From IMG/VR virus record IMGVR_UViG_3300046782_000193, positions 1 through 26,244 of that record: a DNA stretch of 26,244 bases, one strand, 5' to 3'. Source of the DNA: a virus. The notes beneath the pieces were generated by a model. The model was not told the DNA's origin and did not search any database. It saw nothing but the letters and a program-made list of their open reading frames with translations. Shown in pieces: positions 16,759 through 24,298 of the stretch; within the stretch, counting starts at the first letter, position 1; each line of letters begins with the position of its first letter. Position numbers and translations under genes: made by a program.

Positions 16759-17380
16759 GCAGCGCGCGCTCCATGACCTTTGGATAGTCGACGGCCTGAT
16801 ACGCGCCGAGCCGACCGACGCAGTCGGGATATTGGTCTTCGACCTCATGCGCCAGCAAACCGATCGAAGGCATATGGGAACGACGGTAGCTGTACCGATA
16901 GAGCGGTAGCCCATCCGGTAGTTCGCCGATACGAATGATGTCTTCTTTCGCTTCGGCGTCGCTCAGCGTGAAGATCCCGGATGCATTCCAAGTAATCACG
17001 ATGTTGCCGCCGTTGGGCGTAACAGGCAAACCCGTCACGGATGTGTCTTCGAACAACACCAGGCGCCAGGTGGTGTTGGCACCGGCGTTCTGCCGGTAGA
17101 TCACGATCGCGCCGACCACCGTGCCGGAAACGGCCGTGAAGGTGACGTCGTCGCCGTCGAACGTGCCGTTGACCACCGTCGGGGTGGTGATCGGCTGCGG
17201 CGTTCCGACGATGTTCGACAGCGACGAATAGAACTGATGCGCTGCCGAGTAGGTGTAGCCGGACGAGGTCGTGATCAAGGCCGCGTAGGGCGCGTTGCTT
17301 CCGGTTTGGTTGAGCGACTTGTTGGCGTCGGCTTCAGTAAGAAGCGACTGCTTGAATAGCGGATATACTGCGTTTGCCAT
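16751..17380 (-). CDS. Head-block structural protein with minimal S74 self-cleaving C-terminus
   Basis: A 209-aa protein. Residues 1-138 are a beta-rich structural part (FDGDDVTFTAVSGTVVGAIVIY and ITWNASGIFTL), like small capsid-associated proteins. Residues 140-209 match the endosialidase-type intramolecular chaperone (peptidase S74) pattern: SDAEAKEDI, DGLPLYRYSY, IGLLAHEVEDQYPDCV, VDYPKVMERA. The Ser140 and Lys145 spacing matches the family's self-cleavage Ser-Lys pair. S74 tails usually end long trimeric fibres; here the domain is near-minimal and the protein is encoded among head genes. AGGAGG precedes the ATG. Confidence 0.7.
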   Translation of the reverse strand: MANAVYPLFKQSLLTEADANKSLNQTGSNAPYAALITTSSGYTYSAAHQFYSSLSNIVGTPQPITTPTVVNGTFDGDDVTFTAVSGTVVGAIVIYRQNAGANTTWRLVLFEDTSVTGLPVTPNGGNIVITWNASGIFTLSDAEAKEDIIRIGELPDGLPLYRYSYRRSHMPSIGLLAHEVEDQYPDCVGRLGAYQAVDYPKVMERALHG

Positions 17381-17457
17381 GACGCTGGCCTCCTATGACG
17401 ATATGGGGAATAGGGAAAGGCGGGGCGAGCGCTGGCACCCCAAACGAAACGCAGGCG

Positions 17458-17916
17458 CTATTTCTTCTTGGCCGGTGCGTCCGGCGCCTCGGCGACCGTC
17501 TCGAGCGCATCCACGCCGCCGCGGCCCATGATACCGATGCCGGTCTCGGCCGCGAGCTTCTGCCAATCCTTCTTGGCCATCTTCTCGCGCGCATCCTTGC
17601 CGGCTTCCTGGCCTGCCTGCATCAGCTCGGTTTCCTTCTCGGCCAGTGCATGGCGTGACTTCTGCTCGTCCGGTGTCGCGGCCTCGACCTCGGACGGTTC
17701 TTCCTTCTCCGGCTCGTGCCCCGACACCGTGAGATGGCTACCGCGCTTCGATGCCTCCTGCAGTATCTTGGCCTGCGGCTCCGCGACTTCGACCTCGGCC
17801 TCCTGGCCGGGGCCGATTACCTTTGCCTCACCGCTGGCGGCATGCAGGACATGCGGGGCCTTGCCGGTGTTCTTGACTTTGATCGCCTGCTTCGCGACTT
17901 CCTTGTGCTCGGTCAT
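17458..17916 (-). CDS. Charged small head-block protein, unknown function
   Basis: A 152-aa protein with a short beta start (IKVKNTGKAPHVLHAASGE, then IGPGQEAEVEVAEPQ) like small phage structural proteins. It continues as a Lys/Glu-rich helical segment (about residues 66-120) and ends in KKK. It could be a minor capsid-associated or assembly protein. No domain is assigned. It lies just after the HNH gene and before the S74-tailed gene. Confidence 0.55.
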   Translation of the reverse strand: MTEHKEVAKQAIKVKNTGKAPHVLHAASGEAKVIGPGQEAEVEVAEPQAKILQEASKRGSHLTVSGHEPEKEEPSEVEAATPDEQKSRHALAEKETELMQAGQEAGKDAREKMAKKDWQKLAAETGIGIMGRGGVDALETVAEAPDAPAKKK

Positions 17917-17931
17917 AGAAGTTCTCCTTTG

Positions 17932-18453
17932 TTAGACGAAATAACGGCGCTCTGCTTCCTTACGGGCAGCCACTGCTTGATCGAGATCGGCATAGTCGCC
18001 GAGAAGAATGATGCGCCCGTTCACCGTGATGCGCGCATGCCAACAACTGCGACCGCTGCGATGCGTCTTCCATGATACGCCGCGATGACCGCTTTTATTG
18101 TCGGAGCGCAGCCTGTTGACTGGATTAATATTGTTCTGAGTTCGGGTAACAAGCCGGAGATTGCGCCAGCGGTTGTCCGACCGAATGCCGTTCTTATGAT
18201 CCAATTCAGAAGGCAGTTCGCCTTTGACGAACCACCACGCTAGACGGTGTGCCCGGAAGATGTGTCCCTTAAACCCGATTTGGACATATCCATCCGATCT
18301 TAGCGTGCCCGCGGGGTCTCCTGGCTTGATCCGCCCGCCGTGAGCCTGAGTCTCGATTTTCCAGTGAAAGAGACCGGTGTGCGGATCGTACCGAAGCACC
18401 TTTTTCAACGCTGTAAGCAACAACGCCTGTTTGGCACTATTCTGAGGAAGCAT
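17932..18453 (-). CDS. Free-standing HNH homing endonuclease with AP2-like domain
   Basis: A 173-aa protein with the phage HNH layout: an AHRLAWWFVKG segment (His69), then ELDHKNGIRSDNRWRNLRLV (Asp85, His86, Asn94, Asn98) as the metal-binding core. An AP2-like DNA-binding part follows (HRGVSWKTH, WHARITVNGRIILLG, then an ARKEAERRYF helix). It lies between major capsid and a small head gene; both neighbours look complete, so it is free-standing, not an intron product. Such genes cut cognate alleles and spread by repair. AAGGAG precedes the ATG. Confidence 0.9.
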   Translation of the reverse strand: MLPQNSAKQALLLTALKKVLRYDPHTGLFHWKIETQAHGGRIKPGDPAGTLRSDGYVQIGFKGHIFRAHRLAWWFVKGELPSELDHKNGIRSDNRWRNLRLVTRTQNNINPVNRLRSDNKSGHRGVSWKTHRSGRSCWHARITVNGRIILLGDYADLDQAVAARKEAERRYFV

Positions 18454-18521
18454 CGTCTGTCTCCTTGTTTTGAAGACAATGACGTTACTCCCATTGCGTT
18501 ACATTGGCCAACTTGTGGTAT

Positions 18522-19475
18522 TTAAATTCCGTCCAAGTACTGCATTGACTTGGGCCTTCTAACCTCGACGCCACCGGTGCGGAAGATGCCGGGAACATCG
18601 AAGCGAAGCGTCGTGACCTGCATGGGCGGGCGGAAGTTGAACGGCATCGGAAGATGCAGCTTGAGAATTTCCGGGGCGCGCCGATAGGCGATGGCCCGGG
18701 CCACGCCGCCGGCGCCCGCCGTCTCGAGTCCGCGCACCGTGCGGATCATCAGCGGATTGCCGGTCAATGCGCTGTAGGCATTGCCGGTCTGCACCAGGTA
18801 GAGCCCGGTCACAGCCGTATTGGTAACCAACGATTGGGTCAATACCGTGAACCGATCCGGTGGCAGCAGCAGCGTGTCGGCGATTTCGGTCGTCAGCGAG
18901 CCGGTATAAACTCCCGACAGGATCAGGCCGACGTCGCGCGCCATTTGATTGGCCGTCTTGGTCGACCACAAGGCCGACGAGCCCGTGCCGTCGGCCGGGG
19001 CGCCGGTAATCGTGACGTTCGGATCGTTGGTGAGGCCAGTCCAGCCCTTGGTGGTGTCGCCGAAAAACGCGATGCGATCGATCATTTCCTCGGAGGCTCG
19101 CCGCGCGGCCTTGGCGCGTTCCATGACCCTGTTGATGGTGGGTCCGGAAATCATCGCTTGCTGGCCCGTCTCTTCCAGGGTCCAGTAATACCCGATCGCG
19201 GCCATTTCAATGCCCTGCTCAAACTTGTTAAGCATGACATCTGCGAACGGAACGTCTGCTGCGAGGTGATTGAACCAGCCTGCTTGGCCGACCTTGTCGC
19301 TCGACAAGAACGCGACCGATTTCATCCACTCGTTCCCTGACGAATCGATCGGCACCAGGTTTGGGTATTGAATCTCGGGATACGCCACCTCGTAAACTTG
19401 AGGCTCGATATATTGTGCCTGCTGCACCACGAAGCTGAGCGCCTGCTGAGCAGCATCGCCGAATTGGTAACTCAT
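18522..19475 (-). CDS. Major capsid protein (DUF2184-like, HK97 fold)
   Basis: A 317-aa protein. It shows the DUF2184 capsid pattern: an N-terminal helix (ALSFVVQQAQYIEPQVYEV), a loop with WFNHLAADVP, GYYWTLEETGQQAM, the helix AKAARRASEEMIDRIAFFGD followed by GWTGLTNDPNV, and the C-terminal GGVEVRRPKSMQYLDGI. It should form the icosahedral shell. Position after protease/scaffold and decoration genes is standard. No sign of interruption by the HNH gene downstream. Confidence 0.85.
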   Translation of the reverse strand: MSYQFGDAAQQALSFVVQQAQYIEPQVYEVAYPEIQYPNLVPIDSSGNEWMKSVAFLSSDKVGQAGWFNHLAADVPFADVMLNKFEQGIEMAAIGYYWTLEETGQQAMISGPTINRVMERAKAARRASEEMIDRIAFFGDTTKGWTGLTNDPNVTITGAPADGTGSSALWSTKTANQMARDVGLILSGVYTGSLTTEIADTLLLPPDRFTVLTQSLVTNTAVTGLYLVQTGNAYSALTGNPLMIRTVRGLETAGAGGVARAIAYRRAPEILKLHLPMPFNFRPPMQVTTLRFDVPGIFRTGGVEVRRPKSMQYLDGI

Positions 19476-19499
19476 GTGTTGGTCTCCATCTTTGCTGGG

Positions 19500-19970
19500 T
19501 TACGCACCCGGAGCGGTTGCGGTGAGCCGCAGCAGTGCGAGCTGGCCGGCGCCGGCCGACGTGATGTAGCGCGAGGCCGGGATCGCGACGCCGGCGGTAG
19601 CCGGATTGAGCTGCCCGGTTGTGCTGTCGTAGGTGGCCGCCAAGCCGTGCGTGACGGCCGCAACCGGACGCACCCAGATATCGCCCTCATTCAACACCGC
19701 CATGCTATCGCGCTGCTGATACAGATCGACGGTCTGGCCGGATTTGATGATGAGCGTGGTATCGATGCAGCTGATGCCGATGAACTTAGTGGCCCCACCG
19801 AGCACGGCGCCGCGGGCATTGGTGCCTTCCGACACCGCTCGCCCGAATGCGATGCCCGCCGCTGTTTCGCAGAGGCGAGTCTCGACGTCATCATCGTCGA
19901 GCATGGTGGCGACCTGGCCTTCCAGACCAGGCTGGAGCGTCGCACTATAAGTGGTTTGAACAGCAGGCAT
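19500..19970 (-). CDS. Capsid decoration / cement protein
   Basis: A 156-aa, Gly/Ala/Thr-rich beta protein directly before the major capsid gene and after the scaffold, the usual place of cement proteins. Features: LQPGLEGQVATM, then GRAVSEGTNARGAVLGG, LYQQRDSMAVLNEGDIWVRP and a terminal beta stretch. It would bind the capsid outer surface and stabilise it. Family resemblance is by pattern (DUF2190-like or similar cement proteins). Confidence 0.65.
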   Translation of the reverse strand: MPAVQTTYSATLQPGLEGQVATMLDDDDVETRLCETAAGIAFGRAVSEGTNARGAVLGGATKFIGISCIDTTLIIKSGQTVDLYQQRDSMAVLNEGDIWVRPVAAVTHGLAATYDSTTGQLNPATAGVAIPASRYITSAGAGQLALLRLTATAPGA

Positions 19971-20003
19971 GTTCTACCCTCCTCTCATTGGTTGATATTT
20001 ACG

Positions 20004-20564
20004 TTACGCGCTCTTGGCCTTGTAGGCGTTGGTTAGGCCGTCGACGTACTTTGCGTAGGCGGTCTGGGACGGCGTCAAGCTCGGGTTGGGCAGTGGCCGC
20101 GACCATGCATCGATCGTCCGCTGCAATCCGCCTTTCTTGACTTCCCGCGTCACGGCGCGGAATACGCCGTTGATGGCTTCGTCCGACATCGTCTTGGCGT
20201 CGTCGTCACCGATCTCGGCGGCCACAACCTCGCGCTTGATTTGAATGTCGGTCTTGCCGTCGGTCACGAGTTTGTCTCCGAGCACGCAGCGCGCGCGGTC
20301 GAACACTTCCATGCTGTCGCGGATGGACTGGTCGCGTTTCTGCGGCGTCCATTCGGCGTCGGCCAGTTTCTTATTCAGGCCAATGATCTCGCCGTCCTTG
20401 GTCTCGACGGTTTTGCCGAGTGCTACGACTTGCGCAGTCAGCTCACCGACCTTCTTTTCGTTGTCGGCCAGTTTGCTCTGCAGACCGCCGAGGTAACGGT
20501 CGAGAATCTGACCGTCCTTGTCCTCCAACTCGATGTTGACGCCGTCGATCGTCTTTACACTCAT
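20004..20564 (-). CDS. Nested scaffold protein from an internal start
   Basis: Within the protease gene and in the same frame, the ATG at 20564 begins MSVKTIDGVNIELEDKDG and yields a 186-aa scaffold without protease. AAAGGAG lies six bases before it, one of the best ribosome binding sites in the window. This copies the lambda C/Nu3 layout, in which excess scaffold comes from the nested start. Inferred from the site and the domain boundary; no protein data. Confidence 0.65.
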   Translation of the reverse strand: MSVKTIDGVNIELEDKDGQILDRYLGGLQSKLADNEKKVGELTAQVVALGKTVETKDGEIIGLNKKLADAEWTPQKRDQSIRDSMEVFDRARCVLGDKLVTDGKTDIQIKREVVAAEIGDDDAKTMSDEAINGVFRAVTREVKKGGLQRTIDAWSRPLPNPSLTPSQTAYAKYVDGLTNAYKAKSA

Positions 20565-21167
20565 GGCCTTCTCCTTTCGGGCGGTATCGCCCTTTTGCTT
20601 GGGAATGCGCTTGCGATCCCCGATTTTCAGCTTGTCGCCGCCGCGCGCCAGCTTGACGATGGCGACATGGTTGGCGCGAATGTCGGTCTGCACCGCGTGA
20701 TAAGGCTCGCCGGCCGGCGTCACGCCATCGCCCCAAACGAGCTTCGCCCCATAGCCGACGCTCAACTGCGCATGGCCGTTCTGCACCGCGGTGACTGCGT
20801 CGTGATCCATGAGCGCGAGCGGCACTTCGATATAGTCACCGTCGCGGGCGACCTTGCCGGTGACATACCCGACGGCAAGCTGCTTCCAGTTCTTCGCGGT
20901 GACTGCGTCGTCAGGATGATCGAGCGTGACCGGCCGCCAGGCCAGCGATGCCATTGCCGCCTTGTCGAACACCTGCTCGGCTGGCCGATAGACTCGCACC
21001 ACCTCGAGGTCATCGCGGCCAACCTCGTGGCCGCTGTAAAGCTGGATGCCGGTGCGGGCGATGCGCGGCGACGCTACCAGATAGCCGTCTTCAGTAATCC
21101 GCATTTTGGCGCCGGCGTCGTTGAGGTCGCAGCGCTCCTCAATCTCGATCCTATCGAGCATGTTCAT
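20004..21167 (-). CDS. DUF2213 prohead protease fused to scaffold
   Basis: A 387-aa protein. Residues 1-180 match the DUF2213 head maturation protease: TEDGYLVASPRIARTGIQLY, WRPVTLDHPDD with a candidate His84, and AQLSVGYGAKLVW with a candidate Ser136. Residues about 205-387 are the helical scaffold, with a coiled coil near 225-275 (LGGLQSKLADNEKKVGELTA). The fusion lets the protease enter the prohead with the scaffold and then degrade it. A strong internal start at 20564 can make scaffold alone. Confidence 0.8.
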   Translation of the reverse strand: MNMLDRIEIEERCDLNDAGAKMRITEDGYLVASPRIARTGIQLYSGHEVGRDDLEVVRVYRPAEQVFDKAAMASLAWRPVTLDHPDDAVTAKNWKQLAVGYVTGKVARDGDYIEVPLALMDHDAVTAVQNGHAQLSVGYGAKLVWGDGVTPAGEPYHAVQTDIRANHVAIVKLARGGDKLKIGDRKRIPKQKGDTARKEKAMSVKTIDGVNIELEDKDGQILDRYLGGLQSKLADNEKKVGELTAQVVALGKTVETKDGEIIGLNKKLADAEWTPQKRDQSIRDSMEVFDRARCVLGDKLVTDGKTDIQIKREVVAAEIGDDDAKTMSDEAINGVFRAVTREVKKGGLQRTIDAWSRPLPNPSLTPSQTAYAKYVDGLTNAYKAKSA

Positions 21168-21179
21168 GGGTGTGACCTT

Positions 21180-21314
21180 TCAGTCGACTATGGCTGGTGG
21201 CGCGATCGGATTGCGGTCCCACGCGCCGCTGAAATAGCCGTAGGCCGCAAGCCCAAGCATCGCGGCCACGGCCAACACGAATACGGAAAAGAAAAACTGC
21301 CGGTCGCTGGGCAT
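21180..21314 (-). CDS. 44-aa single-TM protein
   Basis: Starts MPSDRQFFFSVFVLAVAAML and has one hydrophobic helix (about residues 7-27), then a polar tail ending NPIAPPAIVD. The ATG overlaps the stop of the two-TM protein upstream (TGATG), so it is translationally coupled. Function unknown. Its pairing with a two-TM protein mirrors 1297-1622. Confidence 0.6.
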   Translation of the reverse strand: MPSDRQFFFSVFVLAVAAMLGLAAYGYFSGAWDRNPIAPPAIVD

Positions 21315-21562
21315 CAGGTCAGCGCCAACGGCACCAGGCCAGCATGCGAGATGATGCGGATCGACGGGATGCCGAACGCCAACGCCACCAGCATGTAGAG
21401 CCCGATCAGCGCGACCACAGCGATGTAGAGCTTGCGCACCATGTCCGGAACGGCAAACCCGATCCAACTGCAGAACCATAGGATGATCGCCCCGACCAAC
21501 AGCAGGATGGCGATCACAATGGCGATGTTGATGATGCCCAGAATGAGTCCGCTCAAACTCAT
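21314..21562 (-). CDS. 82-aa two-TM membrane protein
   Basis: Two long hydrophobic helices (about residues 4-34 and 43-64) with a short loop (DMVRKLY). It resembles the candidate holin at 1386-1622 in length, the IAIVI segment and topology. It lies in the head block, between a morphogenesis gene and the protease, where a membrane protein is unexpected. Holin-related, infection-exclusion or assembly roles are all open. Confidence 0.6.
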   Translation of the reverse strand: MSLSGLILGIINIAIVIAILLLVGAIILWFCSWIGFAVPDMVRKLYIAVVALIGLYMLVALAFGIPSIRIISHAGLVPLALT

Positions 21563-21577
21563 GTGACTACCCTCCCG

Positions 21578-22129
21578 TTAGGATTTGGTCATCTCAACCC
21601 GGTAGAGAGCGCCAAATGTCTTGGCTTCGGCGGTCACGATCTCCACCAGATGGAATTTCTTGGGAATGCGAACACTCTCGTGGCCGGAGTATTTGGGCTG
21701 CTTGTCATCAGCCGACATCAGCAGCGGCACGCCGCCGGACTTGCGATCGACCCGAAACAGCCGCCCCGGATAGTCCTTCGCGCTAACGCCTTGTGCTTCA
21801 GTCGCAAAACTCAACGGAATCCAAAGCAGCGGTTTTCCCTGGATAATGGCGCCGTTCTGAAAGACCCGCCAATACGGCACCGCTTCCCGAATCGTGATGG
21901 TGCGGATGGTGCCGCTGCCGCTGACGTCAGACGTCAATCCCTCGGTCGTCCAGCGCGAGCCAAATTTGCCGGCCGATGCAATGTCATCACGGCCTTTCTC
22001 AACCATCGTCTCCGCTAGCTGATCGGTGGCCGAGTCGATCGCGGCTTGGACCTTCAGCCGATACTTTTCCAGATTGCGATCGAGTTGTGCATCCAACGGC
22101 GGTCCAACAACGCGAATGCCGATCGCCAT
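21578..22129 (-). CDS. Putative virion morphogenesis protein
   Basis: A 183-aa protein. The N-terminal helix (LEKYRLKVQAAIDSATDQLAE) is followed by GRDDIASAGKFGSRW and beta segments such as TIRTITIREAVPYWRVFQNG and LLWIPLSFATEAQ. This is similar in outline to small HK97 gp10-like or DUF6441-type morphogenesis proteins, but not close enough to name. It starts at the stop of the Mu F-like gene, so the two are coupled. Confidence 0.5.
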   Translation of the reverse strand: MAIGIRVVGPPLDAQLDRNLEKYRLKVQAAIDSATDQLAETMVEKGRDDIASAGKFGSRWTTEGLTSDVSGSGTIRTITIREAVPYWRVFQNGAIIQGKPLLWIPLSFATEAQGVSAKDYPGRLFRVDRKSGGVPLLMSADDKQPKYSGHESVRIPKKFHLVEIVTAEAKTFGALYRVEMTKS

Positions 22130-23466
22130 CAGCCTTCCTCTGCCCCGCCGATTCCTAGAAGTGAAAGCTGCGCAGGATCAGCAAGCGCCGGCACCAGCGC
22201 GCAGCGGCAATTCGGGTGCGCGGGAATCAGGTCGTCCGCCTCGTCAAGTGAATACGGCCCGTCGGCTGCGAGCTCGTCGCATTCGTCACAGACGCGATCA
22301 TCGCCCGCGGTCTGCACGTTCACTTCTTCCGCTGCCGCCTCTTCTTCCGCAGGCTCTGGCGCTAGGGCTTGCTCGAGTTCGGCCGCTGCGGCTTGCTCGG
22401 TCTCGGCCTCCACCGCCGCGGCTTCTTCGGCGGCCGCCTGTGCGGCCTCCTGCTCGACGGCTTGCTCGGCCGCTTTCGCCGCATACTCGGCCGCGCGCGC
22501 CTCTTTTCTGGCAGCCAGGACTTTCTGCCACGCTGCCGCCGCCTCTTTTTCTCTCGCCGCCGTCGCGGCCTTCGCTGCCGCCACTTCCTCGCCGGCTCGC
22601 GAGCGCGCAACCGCCAATCCCGATTGAGCCTGCGCCCGGCTCAGCTCCAGCATGGCGCCAGCCTTATGGGCCTCAACCTCGGCCGCCACGCGCGCTTGCT
22701 CGGCTTCCAGCTCCGCTTGCGCCAGGGCTTGCTCGGCCTCCCGTTGGCGTTGCTGAGCCGCAAGCAACTCGTTTGCCTCGCGTAGTCTTTGTTGCTCCAG
22801 GGTCTCGCGATCGTGCAGACGATGATCGTGCCGCAAATGATCCCGCTTCAAGAACCGCGAGGGCTTGCGCGGCTCCAGGCGTTCCGGCGTGATGCCGACA
22901 CGTGTGATGCCGGCGGCCCGGAATTGCGCCAACCGGCCGGAGTTATGCACCTTGACCGTCAGAGTATTGGCAGCCATCCGCACGCGAGCATCACCGACCT
23001 TGCGCAGCACCGGCAGAACCTGGCGATACATCGGCAGCGGCTTGCGCCGGCCGAGCGCGGCACCGGCGGCTTGCCGGGCCACCTGCTGCACAAGCGCAGC
23101 CGCGATGCCCGCGAACTCGCGACCGGCGAGCTCGCGGAACACCGTCGGCAGTGGCGCGGCACCGGGAGGCGTGTGTGTCAGCGCACTGCCCGCCTTGAAT
23201 CCGGAAGCGTAGGCACGCTCGAGGAACCGCTCCCACCAGCGGCCACCGAGCAACTGAGCGTTAACCGTCTGCTCGAACCATTGCATGAACACCGCCAGCC
23301 GGTTGCCGGGATGCGGCAACAACTGCGCCAGCGGATCGCCGCGCGCCGCCATCACGTCGTGCTCGACCAGCATCGTGTGCGTGAGCGAGCGCACGCGCGC
23401 CAGTCGGCGATTGCCTTCGGCGAGAAACGCTCGACGCAGGCCTGCTGTGCCGGTCGGATCGCTCAC
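22129..23466 (-). CDS. Mu F-like minor head protein with a large coiled-coil insertion
   Basis: A 445-aa protein. Residues 1-200 and 381-427 are the two halves of a Mu gpF / SPP1 gp7-like head morphogenesis domain; the C-terminal half is clear (TAGDDRVCDECDEL, then LIPAHPNCRC with Cys393, Cys396, Cys420 and Cys422). Between them, residues about 217-380 are an uninterrupted Ala/Glu/Gln/Arg coiled coil. Homologues usually join the halves with a short linker. The protein sits inside the capsid near the portal and helps assembly or DNA delivery. The role of the insertion is unknown. Confidence 0.8.
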   Translation of the reverse strand: MSDPTGTAGLRRAFLAEGNRRLARVRSLTHTMLVEHDVMAARGDPLAQLLPHPGNRLAVFMQWFEQTVNAQLLGGRWWERFLERAYASGFKAGSALTHTPPGAAPLPTVFRELAGREFAGIAAALVQQVARQAAGAALGRRKPLPMYRQVLPVLRKVGDARVRMAANTLTVKVHNSGRLAQFRAAGITRVGITPERLEPRKPSRFLKRDHLRHDHRLHDRETLEQQRLREANELLAAQQRQREAEQALAQAELEAEQARVAAEVEAHKAGAMLELSRAQAQSGLAVARSRAGEEVAAAKAATAAREKEAAAAWQKVLAARKEARAAEYAAKAAEQAVEQEAAQAAAEEAAAVEAETEQAAAAELEQALAPEPAEEEAAAEEVNVQTAGDDRVCDECDELAADGPYSLDEADDLIPAHPNCRCALVPALADPAQLSLLGIGGAEEG

Positions 23467-23834
23467 CGAGCGGCGCCTCCCGCAGCGTCGGGTACATCGA
23501 TCGCCACCGCAAATTCGCGCAGATCCTGCTGCGGCACGGGAGCGGCACGCGTGCCCGAGCGAAACTTGATAAACGCAACGGCGCGCCCGACATCATGCGA
23601 AACGAGCACCGCCGCGCCGGGCACCACCACCGGCAACGTGAGCTCATGGCCGTCGAGCGTGAACAAATCATTGTAGAAGACGCCGTCCGTGCTGATCTGG
23701 AACGTCAGCGGCGCCGCCTCCGACCAGGCACCCGGCATGGTGAGACGCACCAATTCGCCTGGCGTGCAGTCCATTTCAGTCGAGAGCGACTCGCCGGCGT
23801 CAATGAAAGGGCCGTTCAAAACCTGCAAGGTCAT
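23463..23834 (-). CDS. Small beta-rich structural protein, unknown function
   Basis: A 123-aa protein with beta segments (LVRLTMPGAWSEAAPLTFQI, DGVFYNDLFTLDGHELTL, VAFIKFRSGTRAAP). The pattern resembles small beta-sandwich virion proteins often encoded between portal and head genes. AGAGG precedes the ATG, and its stop overlaps the Mu F-like start (ATGA). Confidence 0.55.
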   Translation of the reverse strand: MTLQVLNGPFIDAGESLSTEMDCTPGELVRLTMPGAWSEAAPLTFQISTDGVFYNDLFTLDGHELTLPVVVPGAAVLVSHDVGRAVAFIKFRSGTRAAPVPQQDLREFAVAIDVPDAAGGAAR

Positions 23835-23838
23835 CGTG

Positions 23839-23943
23839 TTACCTCTGCATTAAATTTGGTGGCCCACCGGAGAGACATGGTGCTCCCGGCGGGCCTTCCT
23901 GCTTACTGAGCATTGTGGATGGATCAGCAGGGCAGGAATTCAT
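23839..23943 (-). CDS. Possible 34-aa peptide
   Basis: Starts MNSCPADPSTML with an ATGA overlap at the end of the 76-aa gene and ends just before the 123-aa gene. It is Pro/Gly-rich with no recognisable structure. The overlap is the only support, and a hairpin (23861-23895) occupies half of it. It may not be translated. Confidence 0.25.
   Translation of the reverse strand: MNSCPADPSTMLSKQEGPPGAPCLSGGPPNLMQR
23861..23895. repeat. Imperfect GC-rich inverted repeat between head genes
   Basis: GGCCCACCGG pairs with CCCGGCGGGCC with one mismatch and one bulge, around a loop of about 12 nt. No T run follows on the minus strand. It could be an RNA processing or attenuation point between the micro-genes and the 123-aa gene, or chance in GC-rich DNA. 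Confidence 0.35.
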
Positions 23944-24170
23944 TTTTCCTCGGGCATCAGGACCATCGCCGCCGCGATGCCGAACGCTATGCTGGCGGCA
24001 GTCTGGAAGGCGGGAAACCATCCGCCAGTGACCCAGTAATAGCCGGTGATGGCAGCCGACGTGACCGCTATGACCGGGTCCATGCGGCGGAACGAACCGT
24101 AGAGATCTTCGGATCCCCATTCGCGAATTCGATCCGATATTCGCACCAGCCAACCGATCGGGATCTGCAT
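23940..24170 (-). CDS. 76-aa membrane protein, unknown function
   Basis: Begins MQIPIGWLVRISDRIREWG, an amphipathic start, followed by one or two hydrophobic helices (about residues 30-47 and 51-70) and MPEEK at the end. The ATG at 24170 follows the stop of the 41-aa gene by two bases. Small membrane proteins of this size near head genes are poorly understood. Confidence 0.55.
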   Translation of the reverse strand: MQIPIGWLVRISDRIREWGSEDLYGSFRRMDPVIAVTSAAITGYYWVTGGWFPAFQTAASIAFGIAAAMVLMPEEK

Positions 24171-24172
24171 AG

Positions 24173-24298
24173 CTACTTCCCCCCACGCTCGCTGCCCTTG
24201 ACCGGAATGCGTTTCCGGCGGCCGGTCTTGAGGCGGATGACTCGCCAATGGGCGGCCACCTTGTGGCGGCGCTTCCGGTTGGGAGGGTGCCTGGTCAT
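24173..24298 (-). CDS. 41-aa very basic protein
   Basis: Begins MTRHPPNRKRRHKVAAHWRV and contains about 16 Arg/Lys residues in 41, with no acidic residue apart from one Glu. The ATG overlaps the previous stop (ATGA) and the next gene starts two bases after its TAG, so it is coupled on both sides. It could bind DNA or RNA, or package with the genome; this is inference. Confidence 0.5.
   Translation of the reverse strand: MTRHPPNRKRRHKVAAHWRVIRLKTGRRKRIPVKGSERGGK

Noticed and set aside
18454-18521. Possible intron or intein remnant near the HNH gene
   Set aside because: The capsid C-terminus is complete, and the 68-bp gap holds only a leader and ribosome site for the HNH gene.
20241-21398. 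Long plus-strand open frame (385 codons)
   Set aside because: It lies opposite the DUF2213 protease/scaffold gene, lacks any recognisable protein pattern and is a mirror effect of GC-rich coding DNA.
22026-22892. Plus-strand open frame of 288 codons rich in Pro, Arg and Ala
   Set aside because: It mirrors the Ala/Glu coiled coil of the Mu F-like gene; the composition follows from that strand.
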